Assembly (NCBI RefSeq): GCF_002081715.1
Contig: NZ_MUKP01000022.1
Span: forward strand, 1 to 64,000
From: Nocardia donostiensis
GTDB taxonomy: Bacteria > Actinomycetota > Actinomycetes > Mycobacteriales > Mycobacteriaceae
DNA length: 64,000 nucleotides
Direction: 5' to 3'
Made by a program: the position numbers and the translations under genes. Position 1 is the stretch's first letter. Each line of letters opens with the position of its first letter. Positions 19,081 to 28,140 of this stretch are shown here, in pieces. Below the pieces are notes generated by a model that was not told the origin of the DNA, did not search any database, and saw only the letters and a list, made by a program, of their open reading frames with translations.

Positions 19081-19116
19081 GACAACGAGGATGTCCATAT
19101 AGTCAACGAGGTTGTC
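19081..19116. promoter_or_regulatory. Two operator copies between cupin and marR genes
   Basis: Two 15-bp near-palindromes, GACAACGAGGATGTC (19081-19095) and GTCAACGAGGTTGTC (19102-19116), start exactly 21 bp apart, two helical turns. They differ only at positions 2 and 11, where A and T are swapped. TATAGT between them (19098-19103) can be the -10 box of marR. Confidence 0.7.
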
Positions 19117-19120
19117 TTTT

Positions 19121-19603
19121 ATGTCAACAGCTACCGGTGGTCATGAGCTGCCGCTGCGGATGCTGCTCGGGTTTCGCAGCGCGGTCGACGAGGTGCATGC
19201 CGAGCTGGCCGAGAACGGGCACCCAGACCTGCGACCTCTGCACGGTTTCGTCTTCCAGGCGATCGGCCGCGCCGGTGGGCGCAATGGTTGTACTGCCGCC
19301 GATCTCGGCCGGATCCTGGGGATTTCCAAACAGGCGGCGGGTAAGCACGTCGAGAGCCTGGAACGGCTGGGATACCTCGCGCCGGGGCGTGATCCTGCTG
19401 ACGCTCGGCGCAAGGTCTACACCTTGACCCCGCGGGCGGTGGATGCGCTGGAGCAATCCGAGCGCGCTTTTGCTCGCACCCATCGGCGCTGGGCGGCGAC
19501 GATCGGCGCCGAGCGCCTGGCCGCGCTCGAAGCGGATCTGCGTCTGCTCGTGCCGGGGGAGATCTTCGGTCTCGACACCCCGAGTTGGTTCGCCGGACGC
19601 TGA
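19121..19603 (+). CDS. MarR-family transcriptional regulator
   Basis: 160-residue winged-helix protein. The recognition region is GCTAADLGRILGISKQAAGK and the wing RDPADARRKVYTL. The ATG at 19121 follows the operator pair directly; an in-frame TTG slightly upstream lies inside the operator and is rejected. Probable repressor of itself and the divergent cupin gene. The pair sits between bioA and bioF and looks like a later insertion in an ancestral bioAFD row; no link to biotin control is evident. Confidence 0.85.
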   Translation: MSTATGGHELPLRMLLGFRSAVDEVHAELAENGHPDLRPLHGFVFQAIGRAGGRNGCTAADLGRILGISKQAAGKHVESLERLGYLAPGRDPADARRKVYTLTPRAVDALEQSERAFARTHRRWAATIGAERLAALEADLRLLVPGEIFGLDTPSWFAGR

Positions 19604-19627
19604 GGGTGGGGACTCGTCCTGCAGAAC

Positions 19628-19640
19628 TGAACAGTGTTCA
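19628..19640. promoter_or_regulatory. BioQ operator at the bioF promoter
   Basis: TGAAC-AGT-GTTCA. A -10-like TATGGT (19643-19648) follows directly and ends 8 nt before the bioF GTG, giving a leaderless promoter with the operator over the spacer. A further half-site GTTCA lies at 19649-19653. Confidence 0.85.
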
Positions 19641-19656
19641 AGTATGGTGTTCAGCT

Positions 19657-20811
19657 GTGAGTACCGATCCGTTGAGCTGGCTGGACGAGCGTGCTGCCGC
19701 ACGGGTGGACGCAGGGTTGCGGCGGGAGCTGCGGCCGCGGGCGCCGCGGTCGGCGGCGCTGGACCTGGCGTCCAATGACTATCTGGGGCTGACACGTCAC
19801 CCCGCGGTGGTCGAGGGCGCGATCGCGGCGGTGCGCCGGTGGGGGGCCGGGGCGACCGGGTCGCGGCTGGTGACGGGCACAACCACCGAGCACGAACTGC
19901 TCGAATCCGAACTCGCCGAATTCACCGGTGCCGACACCGGGCTCGTCTTCGCCTCCGGGTACGCCGCCAATCTCGGTGCGGTGACCGCGTTGGCCTCCCG
20001 TGGTGCGCTGATCGTCTCCGACGCGGGCAGTCACGCCTCGCTGGTGGATGCCTGCAGGCTGTCGCGGGCCAGAGTGGCGATAGCCCCGCACCGCGATACC
20101 GCGGCGGTGGACCGTCTGCTGGCCGAACGCACCGAGGAACGCGCCCTGGTACTCACCGATTCGGTGTTCAGCGCCGACGGGGATCTCGCTCCGCTGACCG
20201 AACTGCACCGCATCGCCCGGACCAACGGCGCGGTGCTGATCGTCGACGAGGCGCACGGCCTTGGCGTGCGCGGCGAGGGGGGACGGGGGCTGGTGCACGA
20301 ACTGGGGTTGGCCGGGGAACCGGACCTGGTGGTCACCGCGACGCTGTCCAAAGCGTTCGCCGCCCAGGGCGGCGTGATACTGGCCGACGCTCGGGTGCGC
20401 GCCCATCTGATCGACACCGCCCGCACCTTCATTTTCGACACCGGGCTCGCGCCCGCGGCGGTCGGCGCGGCGCGGGCGGCGCTGCGGGTATTACGCGATG
20501 ATCCCGGCCTCGTCCACCGAGTGCTCGACCGCGCCGCCGATATCGCCCACATCGCCGGTGTGCCGGTACCGGAATCCGCAGTGGTGTCGGTGGTCCTCGG
20601 CGACGCGCAGGTCGCCTACGACGCTGCCGCGTCCTGCCGGGCGAGAGGGCTGGAAGTGGGCTGTTTCCGCCCACCGTCGGTGCCCGAAGGCACATCCCGG
20701 CTGCGGATCACTGCCCGCGCCGATCTGTCCGCCGCCGAGATGAACACCATCGCAGAAGTACTGGGCTCGGTGCTGATGCGGGCGCGAGAAAAAGACGCCG
20801 TACCAGCATGA
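19657..20811 (+). CDS. bioF: 8-amino-7-oxononanoate synthase
   Basis: PLP-dependent alpha-oxoamine synthase that joins pimeloyl thioester and alanine, the first step of biotin ring assembly. 384 residues from GTG 19657, chosen because it fits both the family N-terminus (DPLSWLDER) and the leaderless promoter. Visible motifs: [19 protein letters not shown], the PLP aspartate in VDEAHGLG and lysine K232 in [12 protein letters not shown]. Operon with bioD, 40 nt downstream. Confidence 0.95.
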   Translation: MSTDPLSWLDERAAARVDAGLRRELRPRAPRSAALDLASNDYLGLTRHPAVVEGAIAAVRRWGAGATGSRLVTGTTTEHELLESELAEFTGADTGLVFASGYAANLGAVTALASRGALIVSDAGSHASLVDACRLSRARVAIAPHRDTAAVDRLLAERTEERALVLTDSVFSADGDLAPLTELHRIARTNGAVLIVDEAHGLGVRGEGGRGLVHELGLAGEPDLVVTATLSKAFAAQGGVILADARVRAHLIDTARTFIFDTGLAPAAVGAARAALRVLRDDPGLVHRVLDRAADIAHIAGVPVPESAVVSVVLGDAQVAYDAAASCRARGLEVGCFRPPSVPEGTSRLRITARADLSAAEMNTIAEVLGSVLMRAREKDAVPA

Positions 20812-20851
20812 CCATGTCAGGGCTCCACGGGCAGGCAAGAAAGGGCACAGC

Positions 20852-21535
20852 ATGACCGTGCTGTTCGTCACCGGCACCTCCACCGAAGTCGGCAAAACTG
20901 TCGTCACCGCCGCGCTGGCCGCCACCGCCTGTGCCGCCGATCGCATCGTCGCAGTGTGCAAGCCAGCGCAGACCGGCGTCGCCGCAGGCGAACCCGGCGA
21001 CCTGGCCACCATTGCCGGACTCGGCGGTGCCGGGCGCACCGTGGAACTGGCCCGCTACCCCGACCCATTGGCTCCCGACACCGCCGCCCGCCGCTGCGGC
21101 GCCCCACTGCTCACTCTCGGGGAAACCGCTGCCGCGATCGACGATCTCGCCTCCGCCGACCTGGTGCTGGTGGAGGGCGCGGGCGGGTTGCTTGTCCGAC
21201 TCGGCGATTTCACCCTGCTCGACCTCGCCGTAGAGCTGGCGGCTCCCGTGCTGGTGGTTGCTGCCCCTGGCCTGGGCACCCTCAACCACAGCGAGCTCAC
21301 CACCCGCACCCTGCGCGCCGCCGGAGTGCCGTGCGCCGGGCTGGTCATCGGCTCCTGGCCGGAAAACCCCGACCTCGCCATGGAAACCAACCGCGCCGAC
21401 CTGCCCCGGGTCACCGGCATCGACCTGGTCGCCACCCTCCCTGCCGGTGCGGGGTCCTGGTCGCCGGATCGGTTCCGTGCCGAAGCCCCCACCTGGTTTC
21501 CCGAGCCCTGGGTCAAGCGATACCTGGTGCGGTGA
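20852..21535 (+). CDS. bioD: Dethiobiotin synthetase
   Basis: ATP-dependent carboxylation and ring closure of diaminopelargonate to dethiobiotin. 227 residues. Walker A-like GTSTEVGKT is at residues 8-16; CKPAQTG binds the substrate and VEGAGGL follows, all typical of BioD. It has its own ribosome binding site (AAAGGGC) after bioF and shares the bioF promoter. Confidence 0.94.
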   Translation: MTVLFVTGTSTEVGKTVVTAALAATACAADRIVAVCKPAQTGVAAGEPGDLATIAGLGGAGRTVELARYPDPLAPDTAARRCGAPLLTLGETAAAIDDLASADLVLVEGAGGLLVRLGDFTLLDLAVELAAPVLVVAAPGLGTLNHSELTTRTLRAAGVPCAGLVIGSWPENPDLAMETNRADLPRVTGIDLVATLPAGAGSWSPDRFRAEAPTWFPEPWVKRYLVR

Positions 21536-21602
21536 CGGGTCCGGCCGTGCCTCTCGCGGTTTCCGGTGGTGCAGGGCAGTGCTCTGGCCTAGGGCCCGGG
21601 GG

Positions 21603-21779
21603 ATGGCAGTGATACGGGCCGAACGGGAGATCGCCGCGGCCGGTTCGCCACCCGGTACCACCTGCTTGCTGTCCACGCGGGGCTTCCCGACGGGTGTCAC
21701 CGGGGACAACGAACTCGGCCGGCGGATATCGCTCGGCGAACTCGCCGCGCCAGCCGAAGGACGCGAACTGCCGGTCTGA
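21603..21779 (+). CDS. Possible small ORF of 58 codons, unknown
   Basis: An ATG-started frame MAVIRAEREIAAAGSPPG that ends just before a terminator hairpin, in the 3' region of bioD. No family is recognised and no clear ribosome binding site is present. It could be chance or a decayed gene end; its abrupt join to the hairpin is the only point in its favour. Confidence 0.25.
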   Translation: MAVIRAEREIAAAGSPPGTTCLLSTRGFPTGVTGDNELGRRISLGELAAPAEGRELPV

Positions 21780-21811
21780 CCCGATACCGGCGATGCGGCA
21801 GCGGTATCGGG
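21780..21811. terminator. Hairpin between bioD and the ABC importer operon
   Basis: CCCGATACCG and its exact complement around a 12-nt loop. It lies between convergent transcripts and directly abuts the stop of the substrate-binding lipoprotein gene. Confidence 0.65.
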
Positions 21812-21812
21812 T

Positions 21813-22835
21813 TCAGCGGATGGCGTCGTCGCTGCGTGGTTCGATATCCGACGGCGGGACCAGGCTCCAGCGTTCCAGCTGTTTGCGCACCTGTTCGGCG
21901 GCGTCGATATTGAGCGGTCCGCTGGTCCACATCGGGTACGGCAGGTTGAGGAAGCGGCTTTCGGTCACGGCACGCAGCTGGTTGATGCCCGGTTTGGTGC
22001 GCAGCAGTTCGACCTTTTGGGCAAAGGTCTGCGGGGGATAGTCGACGAACATGATGGCGTCGGGATCGGCGGCCGCCAGCCGTTCCCAGGACACTCGGGT
22101 CCAGGTGTCGGCGACATCCTCGGTCACGTTCTGCCCGCCCGCCGCCGTCAGAATCGCCTGGGGTCCGCCGAAGCGGCCGCTGGACAGGATGGTGTCGCTC
22201 GCGCTGTCGAACAGGAAGATCTTCGGGGCGCGTTCCGGTTTCGGCGCTGCCGCCAACGCCGCCAGCCGGTCATCGATATCGGCGACGAGTTCGGCGGCGC
22301 GTTGCGTGCGGCCAGTTATCGCGCCCAGGTTGGTCAGGTCTTCGCGCAGCGCGGTCCATGGTTCGACTACACCGCGGGGGCGTTCGCCCGACCGTTGTCT
22401 GCAGCTCTCGGTCAGTACGTAGGCAGCGATACCCGAGGCCCGCAGCGTATCCGGGGTGAGGTTCGCGCTCTCGGTGAAACCGTAATTCCAGCCTGCGACA
22501 ACCACATCCGGTCGTTGGGCGAGAACGGCTTCCCGCGAGGGGGATTGGCTGGCGACCTCGTTCAGCTCATCGGCAGCGGGACCGTAATGTTTGCGCAAGG
22601 TAGCGATATCACTGCCCAGGCTGGACACCGCGGTCACCTGCTTGTGCGCGCCGAGGGCCAGCACCATCGAGATCAGGGTGCTGTCGTTGACGAACATGCG
22701 CTGGGCGGGTGCGGGGAACGTCACGTCCTGGCCGCAGTTGCGGATGGTCAGTTCACCCAGGGTCGACGGATCGGCAGCGCAACCGGCCAGCGTGACAGCC
22801 GCGACGGCGGCGAGGATTCGGAACGGCTGTTTCAT
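21813..22835 (-). CDS. ABC importer substrate-binding lipoprotein (FecB/BtuF type)
   Basis: 340-residue periplasmic-binding-like protein fixed to the outer face of the membrane. The lipobox LAGC places the lipidated cysteine at residue 19. Two lobes of the type III (FecB/BtuF) fold are suggested by RMFVNDSTLISMVLALGA and FVDYPPQTF. Family substrates are ferric siderophores, heme or cobalamin; nothing here decides between them. It is last in a tightly overlapping three-gene operon (ATGA overlap with the ATPase). The frame upstream of ATG 22835 is a shadow of the ATPase gene. Confidence 0.88.
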   Translation of the reverse strand: MKQPFRILAAVAAVTLAGCAADPSTLGELTIRNCGQDVTFPAPAQRMFVNDSTLISMVLALGAHKQVTAVSSLGSDIATLRKHYGPAADELNEVASQSPSREAVLAQRPDVVVAGWNYGFTESANLTPDTLRASGIAAYVLTESCRQRSGERPRGVVEPWTALREDLTNLGAITGRTQRAAELVADIDDRLAALAAAPKPERAPKIFLFDSASDTILSSGRFGGPQAILTAAGGQNVTEDVADTWTRVSWERLAAADPDAIMFVDYPPQTFAQKVELLRTKPGINQLRAVTESRFLNLPYPMWTSGPLNIDAAEQVRKQLERWSLVPPSDIEPRSDDAIR

Positions 22836-23653
22836 GACGACTCCCGCGGAGTGATGAGCAGATGGTTCTCGCCGGTGCCCGGATGCCGGACCCGAGTTGC
22901 GCTGACCCCGAACACCTCGTCGACCACGTCGGGGCGCAGCGCGATCTCGGGTGGCTGCAGCGAGTGGGTGCGTCCGTTGTGCACCACCAGGATGCGGTCG
23001 CAGTACCGGTCGGCCAATGTCAGATCGTGCAGCGCCAGCACGACGGTGCGGCCGAGCGTGCGCGTCAGCGCCAACAGGTCCAGCCGGTGCGTGATATCCA
23101 GGTGGTTCGTCGGTTCGTCCAGCAGCAGCACCGGTGTCTGCTGCACCAGCGCGCGAGCCAGCAGCACCCGTTGCCGCTCGCCCCCGGAGAGCCGGTGCAC
23201 CGGACGGTCCTCGACACCCCGCAGGTCCACCGCCGCCAGCGCGTCCGCCACTATCCGCTGCTCCTCGGCTGATCCCGCACCCCACGGCGGCAGATACGGG
23301 GTGCGGCCCAGCGTGACGAGCTCGCCCGCGCGTAGATCGGCCGGTGGCCGTTCGTCCTGCGCGACCAACGCCACGGTTCGCGCTCGCCGGCGCGGCGGCA
23401 ACTCGTGCAGCACCTGACCATCCACCAGCACCTGCCCGCGCACCGGCCGGGAAACTCCGGCCAGCACATGCAGCAACGTCGTCTTGCCGCTGCCGTTGGG
23501 GCCGACGATGCCGACGGTTTCACCCGGACGCACCGTGAACTCCACATCGGTCACTACCGTGCGTCGCCCGGCGGCGCAGGACAGCCCGTGCACGGTGAGC
23601 GTCGCACCACTGCCGGTTCCTTCCATGTGCGGTGTCGTCTCGGTGGCGGTCAC
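22832..23653 (-). CDS. ABC importer ATPase (FecE/BtuD/HmuV type)
   Basis: 273-residue cytoplasmic ATPase. Walker A GPNGSGKT is at residues 51-58, Q-loop in VALVAQDE, signature LSGGERQR, Walker B VLLLDEPTNHLD and switch LALHD. The C-terminal extension is normal for this importer group. Start is GTG, overlapping the permease stop as GTGA, and its stop overlaps the lipoprotein start as ATGA, so translation is coupled throughout. Confidence 0.93.
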   Translation of the reverse strand: MTATETTPHMEGTGSGATLTVHGLSCAAGRRTVVTDVEFTVRPGETVGIVGPNGSGKTTLLHVLAGVSRPVRGQVLVDGQVLHELPPRRRARTVALVAQDERPPADLRAGELVTLGRTPYLPPWGAGSAEEQRIVADALAAVDLRGVEDRPVHRLSGGERQRVLLARALVQQTPVLLLDEPTNHLDITHRLDLLALTRTLGRTVVLALHDLTLADRYCDRILVVHNGRTHSLQPPEIALRPDVVDEVFGVSATRVRHPGTGENHLLITPRESS

Positions 23654-24702
23654 GAGTCACCGAACCGGTAGTGGCGGCGGCCGAGTAGGAAGAGGAAGAC
23701 CGGTGCGCCGATGATCCCGGTCAGCACCCCGACCGGGATCTCGCTCGGCCGTACCAGCACCCGGGTCGCGGCGTCGGCGACGACCAGGAACAGCGCGCCG
23801 CCCAGAGCACAGGCAGGTAGCAGGATGCGGTGTCGTGGCCCGACGACCAGCCGGACCGCATGCGGCACCACCAACCCCACGAACCCGATACCGCCCGATA
23901 CCGCGACCAGCACGCCGACCAGCACCGCCAGCAGCGCATAGAGCCCGATCCGCAGCTGGGTCACCGGCACCCCGACCGACACCGCGGTATCGGCGCCCAG
24001 ATGCAGCGCATCCAACCAACCCGAGGCCGCCACCAGCACGATCGTGGCGGTCACGACCACCACCAGCGGTAACCCGATCCGGGTCCAATCCGCACCCGCC
24101 AGACTGCCCAGCAGCCAGAACAGCACCGATTGCGCGGCCGCCGGATCGCTGCTGCGGTACACCAGATAACTACTCAGCGCCGCGAACGCCGAACCGAGCA
24201 CGGTGCCGGTCAGCACCAGCCGCAACGGGGTCAGCCCACCCTGGGCCACCGCCACCGCGAACACCAGCCCGGCCGCGATCGCGGCGCCGGCCAGCGCACC
24301 ACCCGACAGCGCCCACACTCCAGCGCCGGCGAACAGCCCCGAGGTGATCACCGCCGCCGCGCCGACACCCGCTCCCGAGGACACCCCGAGCAGGAACGGA
24401 TCGGCCAGCGGATTGCGCACCAGCGTTTGCATGGCTGCGCCCGCCAACGCCAGTCCGGCGCCGACCACGGCCGCCAGCAACGTGCGCGGCACCCGCAGCT
24501 GCCACACGATGGTATCCAGGCCCAGGTCGGGAGCCGGCTGCCCAGCGAGCCGGTGGGTCAGCACCTCCACCACCGCGGGCACCGGCAGTGTTTCGGCACC
24601 GAAACCGGTGGCCAGCACCATGGCGGCGAGGAGGGCGACCGCGAGTACGGTCACGGTGAGCGGAGCGCGGGTACGGATCATCTCGAACGCACCCAGACGC
24701 AT
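23650..24702 (-). CDS. ABC importer permease (FecCD family)
   Basis: 350-residue permease with about ten membrane helices. The family motifs LRVPRTLLAAVVGAGLALAG, NPLADPFLLGVSSGAG and GFVGLVVPHAVR are present. It is the first gene of the importer operon. No IdeR/DtxR iron box or cobalamin riboswitch was seen upstream, so the substrate and control stay open. ATG 24702 is used; MIRTRAP at 24681 is an alternative. Confidence 0.92.
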   Translation of the reverse strand: MRLGAFEMIRTRAPLTVTVLAVALLAAMVLATGFGAETLPVPAVVEVLTHRLAGQPAPDLGLDTIVWQLRVPRTLLAAVVGAGLALAGAAMQTLVRNPLADPFLLGVSSGAGVGAAAVITSGLFAGAGVWALSGGALAGAAIAAGLVFAVAVAQGGLTPLRLVLTGTVLGSAFAALSSYLVYRSSDPAAAQSVLFWLLGSLAGADWTRIGLPLVVVVTATIVLVAASGWLDALHLGADTAVSVGVPVTQLRIGLYALLAVLVGVLVAVSGGIGFVGLVVPHAVRLVVGPRHRILLPACALGGALFLVVADAATRVLVRPSEIPVGVLTGIIGAPVFLFLLGRRHYRFGDS

Positions 24703-24923
24703 CGGAACAGGGCATGCTGTAGTGGCAAGTCGCGGCCTCTCCAGTGTTGTGCGGCGGGGGAGGTCTGACTTCTGTCCGCGATGAGGACAGTCACAGTGGC
24801 GCGACCGTTCCGGATTCCCACCGGATTCCCGCGCCCGCCGACGTCGGAAAACCGGACTCTACCGGCATACGACGTGGCACGGGAGGTCGGGCTCGGACAT
24901 GGCAGGCCCGCGCGGGACGCGCT

Positions 24924-24929
24924 TACAGT
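24924..24929 (+). promoter_or_regulatory. Leaderless -10 box of the membrane hydrolase gene
   Basis: TACAGT ends 6 nt before the ATG at 24936. Confidence 0.45.
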
Positions 24930-24935
24930 GGACGA

Positions 24936-26117
24936 ATGCCGCCGTTGGACGATCGGCATCCGTCCACTGTCAGCGACTGGGACGATGCGCGACGTCGGGC
25001 TCGGCTGCGCCGGACGCGGCTCGGGCACCAGTGGAAGACGTTGCGTCGCACCCGGCTGGCGCTGCTTCGGGTCGCCGTGCTGCTGATGATCGTGCTGGTC
25101 GCGTTCGCCCAGTACTGGACCCATGATGTCGCGCCGGAGCGGGCGCGGCTGGCCAGGACCGAACCCGCGCTGCTTCCGGTCGCCGAACCGGTCGATCCCC
25201 GCGACGGTGATACCGCGGTGGTGGATATGGTCGGCCTCGGCGGGCTCAACGCCTCCGATACCGCGGCCTCGCTGACCTCGCTGCGGGAACTGGGTGAGGT
25301 ATGGGCCATCCGCTACGACAATCAAGGTATCGATACCAAGGTCATCGCCGACCTGATCGTCCGCAGCGCCGTCATGTCCGGGGTGCGCGATATCGTGCTC
25401 GTCGGCCACAGTATGGGCGGGGTCATCGCGCTGGAGGTTGCCCACCACATCCACACCGGCAGCGATCGCCGGTTGGCCGGGGTGCTGCTGGACTGTACGC
25501 CGCTCGATCTCGATGCCGTCCGCCCGGCCAGCCGCAGTCTCGGCGAGGACATGGTGCGCTGGATGAGCTGGCTGCCCGGTGCACGGGAGAGCCGCGGCCT
25601 GCGATTCGTGGTGGAAACCTATGCACGCCGTGACCGCTACCTGGACCGGTCCGGGGTCCCCGGTATCCGGTTCGGCCGGCTCGGTGAGGCGATGGAAGAG
25701 GTGCTGCGGGACAAGATCTTCAACCCGGACGCCGCCAGCAACGGCCTGATCGAAGCGCAGTTCCTGGCGATCGTCGCAGCAGGCGCATCCGACGACCTGC
25801 GCACCCTGTCCCGGCCCGCGCGTGGAAAACCGAGCCCGGCCATCGTGTTCATCCGGCCCCGGAACCCCGTCCGCGACCGGGTGGTCGATGTCGAACGTTC
25901 GCATCGGGTGCTGATCGACGAGGTCGGCGGCGTCGACGGCACTCTTTTGGTGGTGCGACCGCGCCACACCGGGCACGCAAACCCGCGGCAACGTCCGGTG
26001 GCCTACAACCAGGTGATCGAACGGAGTGTGGTGCCGTTCGTGCAGCGTTATCAGGAGCGGATCCGCGATATGGCTCGTGCAGCGGGGTCACCATTGCTGA
26101 TCGAGCCCGGCGGTTGA
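24936..26117 (+). CDS. Membrane-anchored alpha/beta hydrolase
   Basis: 393 residues: a basic cytoplasmic head of about 40 residues, one membrane helix at 41-59, then a hydrolase domain with nucleophile elbow GHSMGG (S159). A type II topology puts the hydrolase outside the membrane. The acid and histidine cannot be assigned with certainty. Lipase or esterase action on cell-envelope lipids is plausible but unproven. Upstream extension of the frame is ignored because a leaderless -10 box fits the ATG at 24936. Its end is convergent with bioQ. Confidence 0.8.
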   Translation: MPPLDDRHPSTVSDWDDARRRARLRRTRLGHQWKTLRRTRLALLRVAVLLMIVLVAFAQYWTHDVAPERARLARTEPALLPVAEPVDPRDGDTAVVDMVGLGGLNASDTAASLTSLRELGEVWAIRYDNQGIDTKVIADLIVRSAVMSGVRDIVLVGHSMGGVIALEVAHHIHTGSDRRLAGVLLDCTPLDLDAVRPASRSLGEDMVRWMSWLPGARESRGLRFVVETYARRDRYLDRSGVPGIRFGRLGEAMEEVLRDKIFNPDAASNGLIEAQFLAIVAAGASDDLRTLSRPARGKPSPAIVFIRPRNPVRDRVVDVERSHRVLIDEVGGVDGTLLVVRPRHTGHANPRQRPVAYNQVIERSVVPFVQRYQERIRDMARAAGSPLLIEPGG

Positions 26118-26152
26118 CCGGGCCTGGTTCGCGACCGGCGGCGGAGCCGGGG

Positions 26153-26737
26153 TCAGCGCGCGTCGGCGCCGAGCCGGTGCCGGATACCCGCGGTGAACAG
26201 TTGCAGTCCGAAATCGAACCGGGCGGTGGGGTCGGGGGTGTCGGCGAGTGGGTCGGGGGAGTCGGGCAGGGCGCCCGCCGAATCCATTTGGATACGTGAC
26301 TGTTCGTCGACGGTGTGGCCGAGAACGTAGTACAGCAGCGTGTAGGCGGCGAGTTCGGCTTCGGCGCGGGGTATTCCGGCCCGGATGACGGCGCTGGCCA
26401 GGCGTTCGCGGCCCTTGCTTGTGGTGAGCCGGGAAGCGTAGGTCGCCGAGACGAGTTCCGCGCCGTCGCGATAGGCGAGCAGGCAGTCGCGCAGCCGGTG
26501 GGCGAGTTCGCTCAGCCTGCCCGCCCAGTCCTCGGCGGTCACCGGATCGGCCATGGGCGCGAGGATGCGGTCGGCGACCGCGCCGAGCAGGGCCTGCTTG
26601 TTGGGAAAGTGCCAGTACAGGGCGCCGGGTTGTACCTGGAGCGAGCCGGCGAGCCTGCGCATCGTCAGATCGGCGAGGCCGTATTGATCGAGGATCGTGA
26701 TGGCGCCCTCGACCACGTCCCCGCGGTGCAACTGCAC
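26153..26737 (-). CDS. bioQ: TetR-family biotin regulator BioQ
   Basis: 194-residue TetR-type repressor: helix-turn-helix around [20 protein letters not shown], then an all-helical ligand/dimer domain. It is divergent from bioB, the place of bioQ in mycobacteria, and the TGAAC-N3-GTTCA core bound by BioQ appears in the shared promoter and before bioA and bioF. GTG start at 26737 has GGAGGA before it. Expected to repress bioA, bioFD and bioB-bsaP, and itself, in step with biotin sufficiency; how it senses biotin status is not visible. Confidence 0.9.
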   Translation of the reverse strand: MQLHRGDVVEGAITILDQYGLADLTMRRLAGSLQVQPGALYWHFPNKQALLGAVADRILAPMADPVTAEDWAGRLSELAHRLRDCLLAYRDGAELVSATYASRLTTSKGRERLASAVIRAGIPRAEAELAAYTLLYYVLGHTVDEQSRIQMDSAGALPDSPDPLADTPDPTARFDFGLQLFTAGIRHRLGADAR

Positions 26738-26787
26738 GGTTGTTCCTCCCGGTGGTGTTTTGACTCACTCTCCCCACTACCCTAGCC

Positions 26788-26800
26788 TGAACGCCGTTCA
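26788..26800. promoter_or_regulatory. BioQ operator between bioQ and bioB
   Basis: TGAAC-GCC-GTTCA. A TAGCCT box (26783-26788) touches it and may be the -10 of bioB. It is 51 nt from the bioQ start and 41 nt from the bioB start, so one site can serve both. Confidence 0.87.
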
Positions 26801-26840
26801 AGTTGCACGGCCACCTCGGCCGAACGAAGGGATTCGTGCA

Positions 26841-27878
26841 GTGACCCAGGCCCCCATCAGGACCGGCGACTCCGCCGGAGTGAACACCGATGTATTGGCC
26901 GTTGCCCGCGAACAAGTACTGGAGCGCGGCGTCGGACTGACCCAGGAACAGACCCTGCAGGTGCTGCAGCTCGGCGATGACCGGCTAGAGGAGCTGCTCG
27001 CGCTCGCGCACGAGGTACGGATGCGATGGTGCGGCCCCGATGTCGAGGTCGAGGGCATCATCAGCCTGAAAACCGGTGGCTGCCCGGAGGACTGCCATTT
27101 CTGCTCTCAGTCCGGCCTGTTCCAGTCGCCGGTGCGTGCCGCCTGGCTGGATATCCCGAGCCTGGTCGAGGCCGCCAAGCAGACCGCCAAAACCGGCGCC
27201 ACCGAGTTCTGCATCGTCGCCGCCGTGCGCGGCCCAGACGAGCGGCTGATGGCGCAGGTCGCCGCCGGTGTCGAGGCCATCCGCAACGAGGTCGACATCC
27301 AGGTCGCCTGCTCGCTGGGCATGCTCACCCAGGACCAGGTCGACCAGCTGGCTGCGATGGGTGTGCACCGCTACAACCACAACCTGGAAACCGCCCGCTC
27401 CCACTTCCCGAACGTGGTCACCACCCACACCTGGGAGGAGCGCTGGGACACCCTGCGCATGGTGCGCGAAGCCGGTATGGAGGTGTGCTGCGGCGGTATT
27501 CTCGGCATGGGCGAAACCCTGGAACAGCGCGCCGAGTTCGCTGCGAACCTCGCCGAACTCGAACCCGACGAAGTGCCGCTGAACTTCCTCAACCCGCGTC
27601 CCGGGACCCCCTTCGGCGATCTGGAGGTGCTGCCCGCCGCCGACGCACTGCGCGCCGTCGCCGCGTTCCGCCTCGCCCTGCCGCGCACCATGCTGCGTTT
27701 CGCGGGCGGCCGCGAGATCACCCTCGGCGACCTGGGCGCCAAGAAGGGCATCCTCGGCGGTATCAACGCCGTTATCGTCGGCAACTATCTCACCACCCTC
27801 GGGCGTCCCGCCGAACAGGATCTGGACCTGCTCGGCGAGCTGAAAATGCCGATCAAAGCGCTCAACGAAACACTGTGA
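26841..27878 (+). CDS. bioB: Biotin synthase
   Basis: Radical SAM enzyme that inserts sulfur into dethiobiotin. 345 residues from GTG 26841 (AAGGGA upstream). The SAM-cluster motif CxxxCxxC is C81, C85, C88 ([13 protein letters not shown]). The YNHNLETA motif and the conserved GGREITL near the C-terminus are present. It is followed 34 nt downstream by bsaP. Upstream in-frame codons lie in the promoter and are not used. Confidence 0.96.
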   Translation: MTQAPIRTGDSAGVNTDVLAVAREQVLERGVGLTQEQTLQVLQLGDDRLEELLALAHEVRMRWCGPDVEVEGIISLKTGGCPEDCHFCSQSGLFQSPVRAAWLDIPSLVEAAKQTAKTGATEFCIVAAVRGPDERLMAQVAAGVEAIRNEVDIQVACSLGMLTQDQVDQLAAMGVHRYNHNLETARSHFPNVVTTHTWEERWDTLRMVREAGMEVCCGGILGMGETLEQRAEFAANLAELEPDEVPLNFLNPRPGTPFGDLEVLPAADALRAVAAFRLALPRTMLRFAGGREITLGDLGAKKGILGGINAVIVGNYLTTLGRPAEQDLDLLGELKMPIKALNETL

Positions 27879-27912
27879 GTGCACTGCGGCGGTGACTCGG
27901 AAGACTGATGCC

Positions 27913-28140
27913 GTGAGTACTGTCAGGAATATGGACTCCCGCTACAACCCGTTCACCGGCAAACGGATCGTGCCGGGACTGGACGATCCGCTGCCGCAGG
28001 CCGCTGCGCTGGGGCTGGAACCGCCCCGGTTCTGCGAGCACTGCGGGCGCCGGATGATCGTGCAGGTCAACCCCGACGGCTGGTGGGCGAAATGCTCCCG
28101 GCACGGGGTGACCGATTCGACCAGTCTGGAACTGCGCTAG
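27913..28140 (+). CDS. bsaP: Biotin synthase auxiliary protein BsaP
   Basis: 75-residue protein matching the Rv1590 family, which in mycobacteria is needed for BioB to turn dethiobiotin into biotin. Cysteines C41, C44 (CEHCGRRM) and C61 (KCSRHG) with nearby histidines could bind an iron-sulfur cluster or zinc. The N-terminal [12 protein letters not shown] is also typical. GTG 27913 is preferred for its GGAAG at good spacing; ATG 27931 is possible. Its stop overlaps the next start by one base (TAGTG), so the two genes are probably coupled. Confidence 0.85.
   Translation: MSTVRNMDSRYNPFTGKRIVPGLDDPLPQAAALGLEPPRFCEHCGRRMIVQVNPDGWWAKCSRHGVTDSTSLELR

Noticed and set aside
24703..24935. Search for an IdeR iron box or cobalamin riboswitch before the ABC permease
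   Set aside because: No TTAGGTTAG-like palindrome and no conserved B12-box sequence was found.
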